DNA from: JAENVU01 sp031362155
Lineage (GTDB): Bacteria; Actinomycetota; Acidimicrobiia; IMCC26256; JAENVU01
Assembly: GCA_031362155.1 (NCBI GenBank)
Contig: JANLRZ010000181.1
Span: 1 to 64,000 of the forward strand
DNA length: 64,000 nt
Reading direction: 5' to 3'
A program made the translations under genes and the position numbers. The notes beneath the pieces were generated by a model. It was not told the origin of the DNA. It searched no databases and worked only from the letters and a program-made list of their open reading frames with translations. Positions 15,244 through 22,980 of the stretch are shown here, in pieces. Position 1 is the stretch's first letter, and each line of letters opens with the position of its first letter.

Positions 15244-15890
15244 CCACCGATCCGGCGCGCGCGCGTCCGAGCCTCGTGGGATACCCGGCGAACTTCCTCG
15301 TGGCCGGCCGTCGGTGTGTCGTCGTCGGGGCGGGTCGGATCGCGCACCGCAAGATTCAGGGTTTGCTCGACGCCGACGCCGACGTCGTCGTGGTCGCGCC
15401 GGATGCCGTCGAAGGGATCCGCGACGCCGCGGCTGCAGGGCGATTGCGCTGGGACGCCAGGGAGTTCCGCCCGGCCGATCTCGACGACGCCTGGCTGGCC
15501 ATCACGGCCACCGCGAACGCCGAGGTGAACCAGGCGGTCTTCGATGCCGGCGAGGAACGGCGCGTGTGGACCAACTCGGCGGACGACCCGGCGAACTGCT
15601 CCTTCACCCTGATGTCGATCGTCCGGCGGGGTGATCTGGTGGTCACGGTCGGGACAAATGGGCGGAGTCCGGCACTCGCGACCTTCCTGAAGAATCATGT
15701 CGCGACCGAAATGGGCCCCGAGTACGAGACCCTCCTCGAGCTCTTGTCGGAGGCCAGGGAAGCGATCCGGTCGAGCGGGCGTTCTAGTGAGGACGCCGAT
15801 TGGCGGCGGGCCTTCGATTCCGGCATTCTCGACCTCGTGAAATCCGGAGATGAGGCCCAAGCAAGGGAGGTGCTCCGCTCGTGTCTGTGA
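15240..15890 (+). CDS. Precorrin-2 dehydrogenase (sirohaem synthase N-terminal type)
   Basis: 216 residues, start GTG 15240 overlapping the rex stop. NAD-binding motif CVVVGAGRIAHRKIQGLLDADADVVVVAP, then RPADLDDAWLAITATANAEVNQAVFDAGEER, NSADDPANCSFTLMSIVRRGDLVVTVGTNGRSPALATFLKN, matching the SirC/CysG N-terminal family. It oxidises precorrin-2 to sirohydrochlorin on the way to sirohaem. The uroporphyrinogen methyltransferase it depends on is four genes on, in the same operon, so haem and sirohaem synthesis are made together. Ends 10 bases inside hemA. Confidence 0.85.
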   Translation: MTTDPARARPSLVGYPANFLVAGRRCVVVGAGRIAHRKIQGLLDADADVVVVAPDAVEGIRDAAAAGRLRWDAREFRPADLDDAWLAITATANAEVNQAVFDAGEERRVWTNSADDPANCSFTLMSIVRRGDLVVTVGTNGRSPALATFLKNHVATEMGPEYETLLELLSEAREAIRSSGRSSEDADWRRAFDSGILDLVKSGDEAQAREVLRSCL

Positions 15891-17155
15891 TCGTGGTCGG
15901 CCTCAACCATCGCACCGCTCCGGTGGAACTGCGCGAGCGCGTCGCGGTCCCGTCGTCGCGCATGGTCAAGGCGCTGCACGATCTCTCGAGCCGGGAACAC
16001 CTCGCCGAAGTCGTGTTGCTTTCCACCTGCAACCGCACCGAGATCTACGCGCGGTCTACCAAATTCCACTCCGCGGTCTCCGACGTCCTCGAGTTCCTCG
16101 CCGAGCAGGGCAGCGTCCCCCCGGAAGAGTTCTCCGAGCACCTCTACACGTATTACGACGACAGTGCCGTGAGCCATCTGTTCGGCGTTGCGGCCGGTCT
16201 CGACTCGATGATCTTGGGCGAGGGCGAGATCCTCGGCCAGGTTCGCGACGCGTGGCAGCTCGCCGAAGCCGAAGGATCGGCCGGTCAGGCGATGGCCCGC
16301 GTGTTCCGCCACGCGATCGAAGTCGGCAAGCGCGTGCGCACCGAAACCGCGATCGGTCGGCGCGCGCTCTCGGTGTCATCGGCCGCGGTCGCCCTGGCCG
16401 AGCGCACGATGTTTTCGCTCCGGGGTCGGTCCGTCCTCATCCTTGGTGCGGGCGATGTGGCCGAGGGCCTCGGCCGAGCGCTCATGACCGCCGGAGCCGG
16501 CGACGTCGTGGTCGCGAACCGTACCCATGCCCGGGCCGTGGAGTTGGCCGAGCGACTCGGCGGCCGGGCCGTGCCCCTCGGAGAACTGCCCGAGGTGCTG
16601 ACGCACGTCGACCTGCTCTTGACCGCGACCGATTCCACCGAGGTCCACGTCGAGCGGGCCGATGTGGAAGCGGTGATGGAACGGCGCGGCGGAGTCCCGC
16701 TGCTGATCGTTGATGTCGCCGTGCCTCGCGACGTGGACCCGGGAGCGGCCCAGGTGGCGGGAGTGACGCTGCACGATGTCGACGATCTCCACCAACTCAC
16801 CGAGGCCGCGCTCGATGTTCGGCGCGGCGAGGTCGTCAACGTGCGAGAGATCATCGGGCACGAACTCGAACGGTTTCAGACCGACCGCGCGGCACGCGAG
16901 GTCGCGCCCCTGGTGACGAGCCTGCGCGATCGTGCCGAATCAGTGCGCCAGGCTGAGCTCACCCGCTTCCGATCCAAGCTCGACGCGCTCGATCCCGAGA
17001 CGCGCAATGCCATCGACGCGCTCACCCAGGGCATCGTCAACAAGCTCCTGCACGAGCCGACCGTTCGACTGAAAGAAGCTGCCGGTTCGGCCCGCGGCGA
17101 GCTGTATTCGGACGCCCTGGCGTCGCTCTTCGACATTCGCGATACCGAGGAATGA
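15881..17155 (+). CDS. hemA: Glutamyl-tRNA reductase
   Basis: 424 residues, full family length. Catalytic Cys50 is in LLSTCNRTEIYA; HemA signature VAAGLDSMILGEGEILGQVRDAW follows. NADPH domain: SVLILGAGDVAEGLGRAL and VVVANRTHARA; the C-terminal dimerisation helix spans about 310-415. It reduces glutamyl-tRNA to glutamate-1-semialdehyde, the first step of C5-pathway tetrapyrrole synthesis. Start GTG 15881 has AGGGAGG 9 bases upstream and overlaps the preceding gene by 10 bases; the stop overlaps hemC by ATGA. Confidence 0.95.
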   Translation: MSVIVVGLNHRTAPVELRERVAVPSSRMVKALHDLSSREHLAEVVLLSTCNRTEIYARSTKFHSAVSDVLEFLAEQGSVPPEEFSEHLYTYYDDSAVSHLFGVAAGLDSMILGEGEILGQVRDAWQLAEAEGSAGQAMARVFRHAIEVGKRVRTETAIGRRALSVSSAAVALAERTMFSLRGRSVLILGAGDVAEGLGRALMTAGAGDVVVANRTHARAVELAERLGGRAVPLGELPEVLTHVDLLLTATDSTEVHVERADVEAVMERRGGVPLLIVDVAVPRDVDPGAAQVAGVTLHDVDDLHQLTEAALDVRRGEVVNVREIIGHELERFQTDRAAREVAPLVTSLRDRAESVRQAELTRFRSKLDALDPETRNAIDALTQGIVNKLLHEPTVRLKEAAGSARGELYSDALASLFDIRDTEE

Positions 17156-18045
17156 CCGCGCCGATCCGGATCGCCACGCGCGGCAGCGCGCTGGCGAGGT
17201 GGCAAGCAGAACGCGTCATGGACCGTCTCGGTGTCGCGGCCGAACTGGTCATCGTCAGTACCCGCGGGGATCAGGACCGGACGACATCGATCCATGCGCT
17301 CGGGGGCACGGGCGTGTTCGTCAAGGAAGTGCAGGACGCCGTCCTCCGCGGCGACGCCGACCTTGCGGTGCACTCGGCGAAGGATCTCCCGGCCACGACC
17401 GAACCCGGCCTGACCCTCGCGGCGATTCCGGAACGGGCCGATGTGCGCGATGCGCTCATCGGCGCCCGTCTCGCTGAGATTCCCCCTGGCGGTACGGTCG
17501 GCACCGGTTCGGTGCGGAGACGATCGCAGCTCGCGGCGGTCCGGTCCGACCTGCAGTTCGCGGAGCTACGCGGCAACGTTCCCACCCGAGTCGAGAAGGC
17601 GTCGGAGTTCGACGCGATCGTGCTCGCGGTCGCCGCACTCGGACGGTTGGACCTCACCCGGCACATTGCCGAGATCCTCGACGTCTCGGTGATGCTGCCG
17701 ATGGTGGGCCAAGGCGCGCTGGCCACCGAGTGCCGGGCGGACGATGCGAACACCATTGGTGCCCTCGCTGCCATCGATGACGCCGACGCCCACCGCTGTG
17801 TACGGGCGGAGCGAGCATTCCTCCGGGCCCTCGGGGGAGGCTGCTCGATGCCCTGCGCGGCGTACGCGACGACCACCACGGAAGGTGTGATGACGATCGA
17901 CGCGCTCCTGGGTTCCCATGATGGTTCGACGTTGCTGCGGGCCGGCGCGACCGGTGAGGACCCCGAAGCCGTCGGTGCCGATGTTGCCGCCACGATCCTC
18001 GACGACCTCGGCGGCCGTGCCCTGCTCGCGGAGGTGTCGCGATGA
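17152..18045 (+). CDS. hemC: Porphobilinogen deaminase (hydroxymethylbilane synthase)
   Basis: 297 residues. Motifs: RIATRGSALARWQAERV, GTGVFVKEVQDAVLRGDADLAVHSAKDLP, GTGSVRRRSQL, ELRGNVPTRVEK, MVGQGALATECR, and the dipyrromethane-cofactor cysteine in ALGGGCSMPCAAYA. It polymerises four porphobilinogens into hydroxymethylbilane. ATG overlaps the hemA stop. The last bases belong to a 33-bp direct repeat shared with the start of the next real gene, and a 26-codon ORF begins in the stop codon. Confidence 0.95.
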   Translation: MTAPIRIATRGSALARWQAERVMDRLGVAAELVIVSTRGDQDRTTSIHALGGTGVFVKEVQDAVLRGDADLAVHSAKDLPATTEPGLTLAAIPERADVRDALIGARLAEIPPGGTVGTGSVRRRSQLAAVRSDLQFAELRGNVPTRVEKASEFDAIVLAVAALGRLDLTRHIAEILDVSVMLPMVGQGALATECRADDANTIGALAAIDDADAHRCVRAERAFLRALGGGCSMPCAAYATTTTEGVMTIDALLGSHDGSTLLRAGATGEDPEAVGADVAATILDDLGGRALLAEVSR

Positions 18046-18146
18046 CCGTGTATCTGGTCGGCGCCGGACGTCATGTCCGGGTTTGGTCCGTCGCCGCTGG
18101 CGTGGAGGTTCTTTCGCGATGACCGTGTATCTGGTCGGCGCCGGAC
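18037..18146 (+). repeat. 33-bp direct repeat, period 77, duplicating the hemC/cobA junction
   Basis: 18037-18069 and 18114-18146 are identical over 33 bases, running from just before the ATGA overlap through the codons for MTVYLVGAG. The 44 bases between them are unique. The arrangement looks like a short duplication that moved the true cobA start 77 bases away from the hemC stop while reproducing the stop/start overlap. An assembly artefact is possible. Confidence 0.9.
18042..18122 (+). CDS. 26-residue intercistronic mini-ORF between hemC and cobA/hemD
   Basis: Starts with ATG overlapping the hemC TGA (ATGA) and ends with a TGA that overlaps the ATG of cobA/hemD (ATGA at 18119). Its first nine residues copy the start of the following enzyme; the rest is unrelated and ends EVLSR. 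It probably serves to carry ribosomes across the gap rather than to make a useful peptide. GGAGG at 18104-18108 near its end is the ribosome site for the next gene. Confidence 0.35.
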   Translation: MTVYLVGAGRHVRVWSVAAGVEVLSR

Positions 18147-19591
18147 CGGGGGACCCGGGGTTGTTGACGAGGCGGGGGGCGGAGTTGTTGGCCCGAGCCG
18201 ATGTCGTGGTCTACGACCGTCTGGCCCACCCGTCGCTCCTCGACCTCGCCCCCGCCCCTGCCGTGCGGATCGATGTCGGCAAGGCGCCCGGGCGAGTAGC
18301 GATGGACCAGGACGGCATCAACGCCACCCTCGTCGAACACGGTGCCACCGGTGCGTGCGTCGTCCGCCTCAAGGGCGGCGACCCGTTCGTCTTCGGGCGT
18401 GGCGGGGAGGAAGCCGAAGTCCTCATCGAGGCCGGCATTCCGTTCGAAGTCATTCCGGGCATTACCAGCGCGATTGCCGCACCGGCGTACGCCGGGATCC
18501 CGGTCACCCACCGCGGGCTCTCCACCCACTTCACCGTGGTCACCGGCCACGAAGACCCGGCCAAGGGCTCGACCGACACCGATTGGGCCTCGCTCGCGCG
18601 GGCCGGTGGCACGCTGATCATCCTCATGGGTGCCGGCCGCTTGGAGACGATCGTCGATCTCCTGATCGAGAACGGTCGCGATCCCGACACCCCGGTTGCC
18701 GCCGTGCGCTGGGGGACCCGACCCGAACAGGTCACGACTCGCGCCACGTTGTCGACGATCACTGCGTTGGGGGTTGCGTCGCCCAGCGCGATCGTCGTCG
18801 GGCCGGTCGCCGGGCTCGACCTCACCTGGTTCGAGTCCCGCCCGCTCTTCGGTCGCACGATTGTCGTCACGCGAGCGAGGGAACAGGCGAGCAGCCTGCG
18901 GGCCCGGCTCAGCGAACTCGGTGCCAGCGTGCTCGAACTTCCCACCATCGAGATCGAACCGCTTGCCGTCGAGCGGCCCGAGCCCGATCGCTACGCATGG
19001 ATCGTCTTCACCTCGGTGAACGCGGTCGACGGCTTCTTCGAGCGCGGCGTGCGGGCTCACGGGCTCGACACTCGCGCCCTCGGCGCAGTGAAGGTCGCCG
19101 CCATTGGTCCGGGGACCGCCGAACGCCTGGCCGCCCACGGCGTTGTGCCCGACCTGATTCCCGAACGGTCGGTGGCCGAGTCGCTGCTCGAAGCGTTCCC
19201 GCCCGCCTTGATCGACGATCGCGTCCTGATGCCACGGGCCGAGATCGCTCGAGATGCACTTCCCGCCGGGCTCGAGCGGCTGGGCTACGACGTCGACGTC
19301 CTCCCCGTGTACCGCACCGTGACCGCGACACCGGATGAGGATGATCTCGCGATGCTCCGATCGGGTGGCGTGGACGCGGTGACGTTCACGTCGGCTTCCA
19401 CGGTGAACAACTTCTGCGACGCGCTCGGCGAACTGCCCGACCCCGCACCGCTCGTCGTGTCCATCGGTCCGGTCACGAGCGACGCGGCGCGAGCACGCGG
19501 TCTCACCGTCGATGTCGAGGCCGACCCCCACACGATCGACGGTCTGGTCGCAGCGGTGCTCGGCGCACTCGGTGCGTCCGGTGGTCGGTAG
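18119..19591 (+). CDS. Fused uroporphyrinogen-III C-methyltransferase / uroporphyrinogen-III synthase
   Basis: 490 residues in two enzymes. Residues 1-240 are SUMT/CobA: VYLVGAGPGDPGLLTRRGAELL, VVRLKGGDPFVFGRGGEE, PGITSAIAAPAYAGIPVTHRG, LIILMGAGRL. Residues 245-490 are HemD: GRTIVVTRAREQASSLRARL, WIVFTSVNAVDGFF, AAIGPGTAERLAAHG, VTFTSASTVNNF. The HemD half cyclises hydroxymethylbilane to uroporphyrinogen III and the CobA half methylates it to precorrin-2, so the fusion sits at the haem/sirohaem branch point. CobA-HemD fusions are common in actinobacteria. ATG 18119 is preferred over the duplicated ATG at 18042, which meets a stop. Confidence 0.92.
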   Translation: MTVYLVGAGPGDPGLLTRRGAELLARADVVVYDRLAHPSLLDLAPAPAVRIDVGKAPGRVAMDQDGINATLVEHGATGACVVRLKGGDPFVFGRGGEEAEVLIEAGIPFEVIPGITSAIAAPAYAGIPVTHRGLSTHFTVVTGHEDPAKGSTDTDWASLARAGGTLIILMGAGRLETIVDLLIENGRDPDTPVAAVRWGTRPEQVTTRATLSTITALGVASPSAIVVGPVAGLDLTWFESRPLFGRTIVVTRAREQASSLRARLSELGASVLELPTIEIEPLAVERPEPDRYAWIVFTSVNAVDGFFERGVRAHGLDTRALGAVKVAAIGPGTAERLAAHGVVPDLIPERSVAESLLEAFPPALIDDRVLMPRAEIARDALPAGLERLGYDVDVLPVYRTVTATPDEDDLAMLRSGGVDAVTFTSASTVNNFCDALGELPDPAPLVVSIGPVTSDAARARGLTVDVEADPHTIDGLVAAVLGALGASGGR

Positions 19592-19594
19592 CCT
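19589..19594 (+). promoter_or_regulatory. -10 element of leaderless promoter (hemB)
   Basis: TAGCCT, whose first three bases are the stop codon of cobA/hemD, followed by exactly 6 bases and GTG 19601. hemB may therefore be transcribed both from the operon and from its own internal leaderless promoter. Confidence 0.5.
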
Positions 19595-19600
19595 GACGCC

Positions 19601-20584
19601 GTGAGCTTCCCCGATCAACGTCTCCGTCGTCTGCGGCGCACGCCCGCGTTGCGGCGCCTCGTCGCCGAAACCCGCCTGGGCATCGACGATCTCGTCGCCC
19701 CCCTCTTCGTCAAGGAGGGCATCGACGAACCGGAGCCGGTCGTCTCGATGCCCGGCGTCGTCCAGCACACGCCGGCGAGCCTGCGGGCCGAGGTGCGGGC
19801 GCTCGGCGCGCTCGGCGTTCCCGGCGTGATCCTGTTCGGTATCCCCGCCCAGAAAGACGCGGAGGGCAGTTCGGCCGATGCGCCCGACGGCGTGATCCAG
19901 CGAGCCATCCGCGACCTGCGCGACGACATCGGCGACGCCGTGGTGATCATGGCCGACGCCTGCCTCGACGAGTACACCGATCACGGCCACTGCGGGTTGC
20001 TCCGGGCCGACGGGTCGGTCGACAACGACGCCACTCTCGACCGGTACGCGTCGATCGCGGTCGCCCAAGCCGAGGCCGGCGTCGACATCGTCGCCCCCAG
20101 CGGGATGATGGACGGTCAGGTCGCCGCGATCCGGGGTGCACTCGACGATGCCAACTTCGCCGAGACCGCGATCCTCGCCTATTCCGCCAAGTACGCCTCG
20201 GCGCTCTACGGGCCGTTCCGTGACGCCGCCGAGTGTGCGCCGCAGTTCGGCGATCGGCGCGGGTACCAGATGCAACCGGGCAACGCGCGCGAAGCGCTCG
20301 ACGAAGCCGCGCTCGATCTGGCCGAGGGTGCCGACATGATCATGGTCAAGCCCGCGTTGGCCTACCTCGACATCATCACGTCGCTGCGGAGTTCCTTCGA
20401 CGTTCCGCTCGCGGCGTATCACGTCAGTGGCGAGTACGCGATGGTGAAGGCCGCCGCCGAACGAGGGTGGATCGACGGTGACGCCGTCGCGCTCGAGCAC
20501 CTGCTCTCGATCCGTCGTGCCGGCGCCGACTTCATCCTCACCTACTTCGCACGCGAGATCGCTGAGGTATTGCGCCGTGACTGA
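19601..20584 (+). CDS. hemB: Delta-aminolevulinic acid dehydratase (porphobilinogen synthase)
   Basis: 327 residues. Active-site lysines lie in AYSAKYASALYGPFRDA and MIMVKPALAYLDII. The metal-binding segment reads ADACLDEYTDHGHCGLL: two cysteines and an Asp where zinc enzymes such as that of E. coli have three cysteines, so metal preference may be mixed or magnesium-leaning. It condenses two 5-aminolevulinates to porphobilinogen. It ends 8 bases inside hemL. Confidence 0.95.
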   Translation: MSFPDQRLRRLRRTPALRRLVAETRLGIDDLVAPLFVKEGIDEPEPVVSMPGVVQHTPASLRAEVRALGALGVPGVILFGIPAQKDAEGSSADAPDGVIQRAIRDLRDDIGDAVVIMADACLDEYTDHGHCGLLRADGSVDNDATLDRYASIAVAQAEAGVDIVAPSGMMDGQVAAIRGALDDANFAETAILAYSAKYASALYGPFRDAAECAPQFGDRRGYQMQPGNAREALDEAALDLAEGADMIMVKPALAYLDIITSLRSSFDVPLAAYHVSGEYAMVKAAAERGWIDGDAVALEHLLSIRRAGADFILTYFAREIAEVLRRD

Positions 20585-21845
20585 CCACGCGTTGTTGGCA
20601 CGCGCGGCGGCTCGCATCCCGGGGGGCGTGAACTCGCCGGTGCGGGCGTTCAACTCGGTCGGAGGATCCCCGTTCTTCGTCGCCTCGGCATTGGGCGCCG
20701 AGATCGTCGATTCCGAGGGCAACCGGTATCTCGATTACGTCCAGTCATGGGGCGCGTCGATTCTCGGCCATGCCAACCCGGCCATCGTCGAGGCGGTCCA
20801 ACGTGCCGCGGCCGACGGCACGTCTTTTGGCGCTCCGACCGAGCGCGAGGTCGAACTGGCCGAGGCGATCTGCGACCGGGTCCCGAGCGTCGAAAAAGTG
20901 CGCCTCGTCTCGAGCGGGACCGAGGCCGCGATGACGGCCATCCGACTCGCTCGCGGGGCGACTGGTCGCCCCGCGATCATCAAGTTCGCGGGCTGCTATC
21001 ACGGCCACCTCGACGCGATGCTCGTGGCCGCGGGCAGTGGCGTCGCGACGCTCGGGATCCCGGGCTCCGCGGGCGTGACGCCCGGAGCAGTCGCCGACAC
21101 CGTCGTCGTTCCGTACAACGACATCCCCGCGCTCGATGCCGCATTCATGACGCACGACGTTGCTGCGGTCATCGTGGAACCGATCGCCGCGAACATGGGC
21201 GTGGTGCTGCCCGAGCCGGGATTCCTCGACTATCTCCGCGCCCGCTGCACCGGGGTGGGAGCACTGGTGATCTTCGACGAAGTCATCACCGGGTTCCGGC
21301 TCGGAGTCGGTGGGGCCCAGCTGCGGTTCGGGATCACGCCCGACCTCTCGATCTTCGGCAAAGTGGTGGGCGGCGGGCTCCCGCTGGCGGCCGTCGGCGG
21401 GTCGGCCGCGGTGATGGATCACCTGGCGCCCCTCGGACCGGTGTATCAAGCAGGCACGCTCTCGGGGAATCCGCTCGCAACCGCCGCGGGTCTGGCCGCG
21501 CTCGCGCAGCTCGACCAATCGGTCTACGACACGCTCGAGGCCCGCACCGCTCGATTCTGTACCGGCCTGGCTTCGGTGTTCACCGACGCGGGGATCGACG
21601 CGCAGGTGGTGCACGCCGGCACCCTCGCCGGCTGGTTCTTCTCGCCGACGCCGGTCACGAATTATGCAGCGGCGCAGACTGCCGATCACGATCGATACGC
21701 ACGCTTCTTCCACGGCATGCTCAGCCGGGGGGTGTTCTTTGCGCCGAGCGGCTACGAGACCACGTTCGTATCGCTGGCGCACACCGATGCCGACATCGAC
21801 CGCACGCTCGGCCTCGCGAGCGAGGTTGCGTCGCAGTTGCGCTGA
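20577..21845 (+). CDS. hemL: Glutamate-1-semialdehyde 2,1-aminomutase
   Basis: 422 residues from GTG 20577, which overlaps hemB by 8 bases. Class-III aminotransferase fold: ARIPGGVNSPVRAFNSVGGSP, LVSSGTEAAMTAIRLARG, CYHGHLDAMLVAAGSG, LVIFDEVITGFRLG, PLP lysine in SIFGKVVGGGLPLAAVGG and YQAGTLSGNPLATAAGL. It isomerises glutamate-1-semialdehyde to 5-aminolevulinate. The stop codon abuts the stop of the convergent lipoprotein gene with no base between. Confidence 0.95.
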   Translation: MTDHALLARAAARIPGGVNSPVRAFNSVGGSPFFVASALGAEIVDSEGNRYLDYVQSWGASILGHANPAIVEAVQRAAADGTSFGAPTEREVELAEAICDRVPSVEKVRLVSSGTEAAMTAIRLARGATGRPAIIKFAGCYHGHLDAMLVAAGSGVATLGIPGSAGVTPGAVADTVVVPYNDIPALDAAFMTHDVAAVIVEPIAANMGVVLPEPGFLDYLRARCTGVGALVIFDEVITGFRLGVGGAQLRFGITPDLSIFGKVVGGGLPLAAVGGSAAVMDHLAPLGPVYQAGTLSGNPLATAAGLAALAQLDQSVYDTLEARTARFCTGLASVFTDAGIDAQVVHAGTLAGWFFSPTPVTNYAAAQTADHDRYARFFHGMLSRGVFFAPSGYETTFVSLAHTDADIDRTLGLASEVASQLR

Positions 21846-22064
21846 CTATTCCGGTTCGTCGCCCTGCCGGCGCTGGCGGACGCGGTCCATGTAGAACAAC
21901 GCGCCGATGAAGCTGAGGAAGAAGAACGCGAGCAGGACGAACGCGAGTCCGCCGCCGCCGTTCTCGCCGCCGGCGTCGACGAGTTGACCGTCGGAACACC
22001 CGGCGGCGACCAGAACCAGCAGACCGATGACGGCCGAACGAAGAGTGGGGGCAAGACGATGCAT
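21846..22064 (-). CDS. Small lipoprotein with transmembrane helix, last gene of cytochrome operon
   Basis: 72 residues from the ATG at 22064, which has AGGAG 7 bases upstream; a longer frame would run into the neighbouring gene. Signal peptide with lipobox (LLVLVAAGCSDG), Gly-rich linker, one membrane helix (LAFVLLAFFFLSFIGALFYM) and a charged tail RVRQRRQGDEPE. It would be lipid-anchored and membrane-spanning. I do not recognise a family. Position 10 bases after the 299-residue membrane protein suggests an accessory subunit of the cytochrome complex. Confidence 0.65.
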   Translation of the reverse strand: MHRLAPTLRSAVIGLLVLVAAGCSDGQLVDAGGENGGGGLAFVLLAFFFLSFIGALFYMDRVRQRRQGDEPE

Positions 22065-22074
22065 CGCGAGGCTC

Positions 22075-22974
22075 CTAGACGGTCTCGGGGTCGCGGTCGG
22101 CTGCCGCCTTGGTGATGGCCTCGGCCTCGCCGGCGACCCGAGCGGCCTGCTCCTGCAAGTCACGTTCCCGCCAGTGCAGGCCGAGCAGGGCGAGACCGAA
22201 CAGCAGCGACGACGCGAGGAACGTCACGAACGGAGGGACCCGTAGGGATCCGAGGTCACGCTCGAACACAATGATCTTGCGCGAGTCGTCGGCGCACCGG
22301 GGGGTCGGCGGCTTGTCGCCGAAGGGGACTTCGGTCGCCGAGAGGGCCGGGTCCGTCTCACAGATCGCGACGACACCGAAGAGTGGCTTGTGCAGGCTCA
22401 CGTGGATCCAAGGGAACCCACCGCCCGTCGAGACGTCGAACTGGCTGAAGATCTCGCCACCGCCGGTCACCTGGTTCTTGGTGACCAGATACTTCGTCGC
22501 GTCCTCGTAGACGGCGTAGGTCCCGCCCGCCCCGGCGAGGGACTCGCCGGTCAACTCGTCCTTGTTGATGATCAGGTTGACGTCGACCGCGGCCTTGAGG
22601 TTGGTGACTTGGGCTTCGTCGACTTTGCGGCCGCTCTGGTCGATGTCTTGGACCGCGGGGAACTTCGATCGGGCGACATCACCCGATTCGATGACCTCCA
22701 CGGCCTTCCACTCGGGTATCCGGCCCTTCAGGGTGTTGACCGGTGACGGGTTGGTCAACCAGAGCAGCGAGACCAAGACCATCAACCCCGACAGGCCGCC
22801 GACCGCGATGAGAAAGCCGAGGCGCGCACCGGTGTTGGTGGCGAGCAGGATGTAGATCGTCCCGAAGAACAAGGCCACCGCGGCGATCACCACGAGGACA
22901 CCGAGGATGGTCGGGTACCAGAGGGTCCGGTTCTTGAGGCCCTCGTTGGCCAGAACGTTCAGCGCGTACACCAT
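22075..22974 (-). CDS. Unidentified membrane protein of cytochrome bc operon
   Basis: 299 residues. Two N-terminal helices (about 20-45 and 53-74), a soluble domain of about 170 residues with few cysteines (CETDPAL, TPRCADD), and a C-terminal helix (about 250-270) followed by a charged helical tail. No haem-binding CxxCH or Fe-S motif. No recognised domain. It follows the cytochrome c gene by 6 bases and is likely an accessory or assembly subunit of the same complex. Confidence 0.65.
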   Translation of the reverse strand: MVYALNVLANEGLKNRTLWYPTILGVLVVIAAVALFFGTIYILLATNTGARLGFLIAVGGLSGLMVLVSLLWLTNPSPVNTLKGRIPEWKAVEVIESGDVARSKFPAVQDIDQSGRKVDEAQVTNLKAAVDVNLIINKDELTGESLAGAGGTYAVYEDATKYLVTKNQVTGGGEIFSQFDVSTGGGFPWIHVSLHKPLFGVVAICETDPALSATEVPFGDKPPTPRCADDSRKIIVFERDLGSLRVPPFVTFLASSLLFGLALLGLHWRERDLQEQAARVAGEAEAITKAAADRDPETV

Positions 22975-22980
22975 CAGCTC

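Noticed and set aside
18071..20722. Very long minus-strand open frame (883 codons) opposite cobA/hemD, hemB and hemL
   Set aside because: It is Arg/Asp/Gly-rich without any domain, and the plus strand encodes three well-recognised enzymes; long antisense frames are expected at this G/C content.
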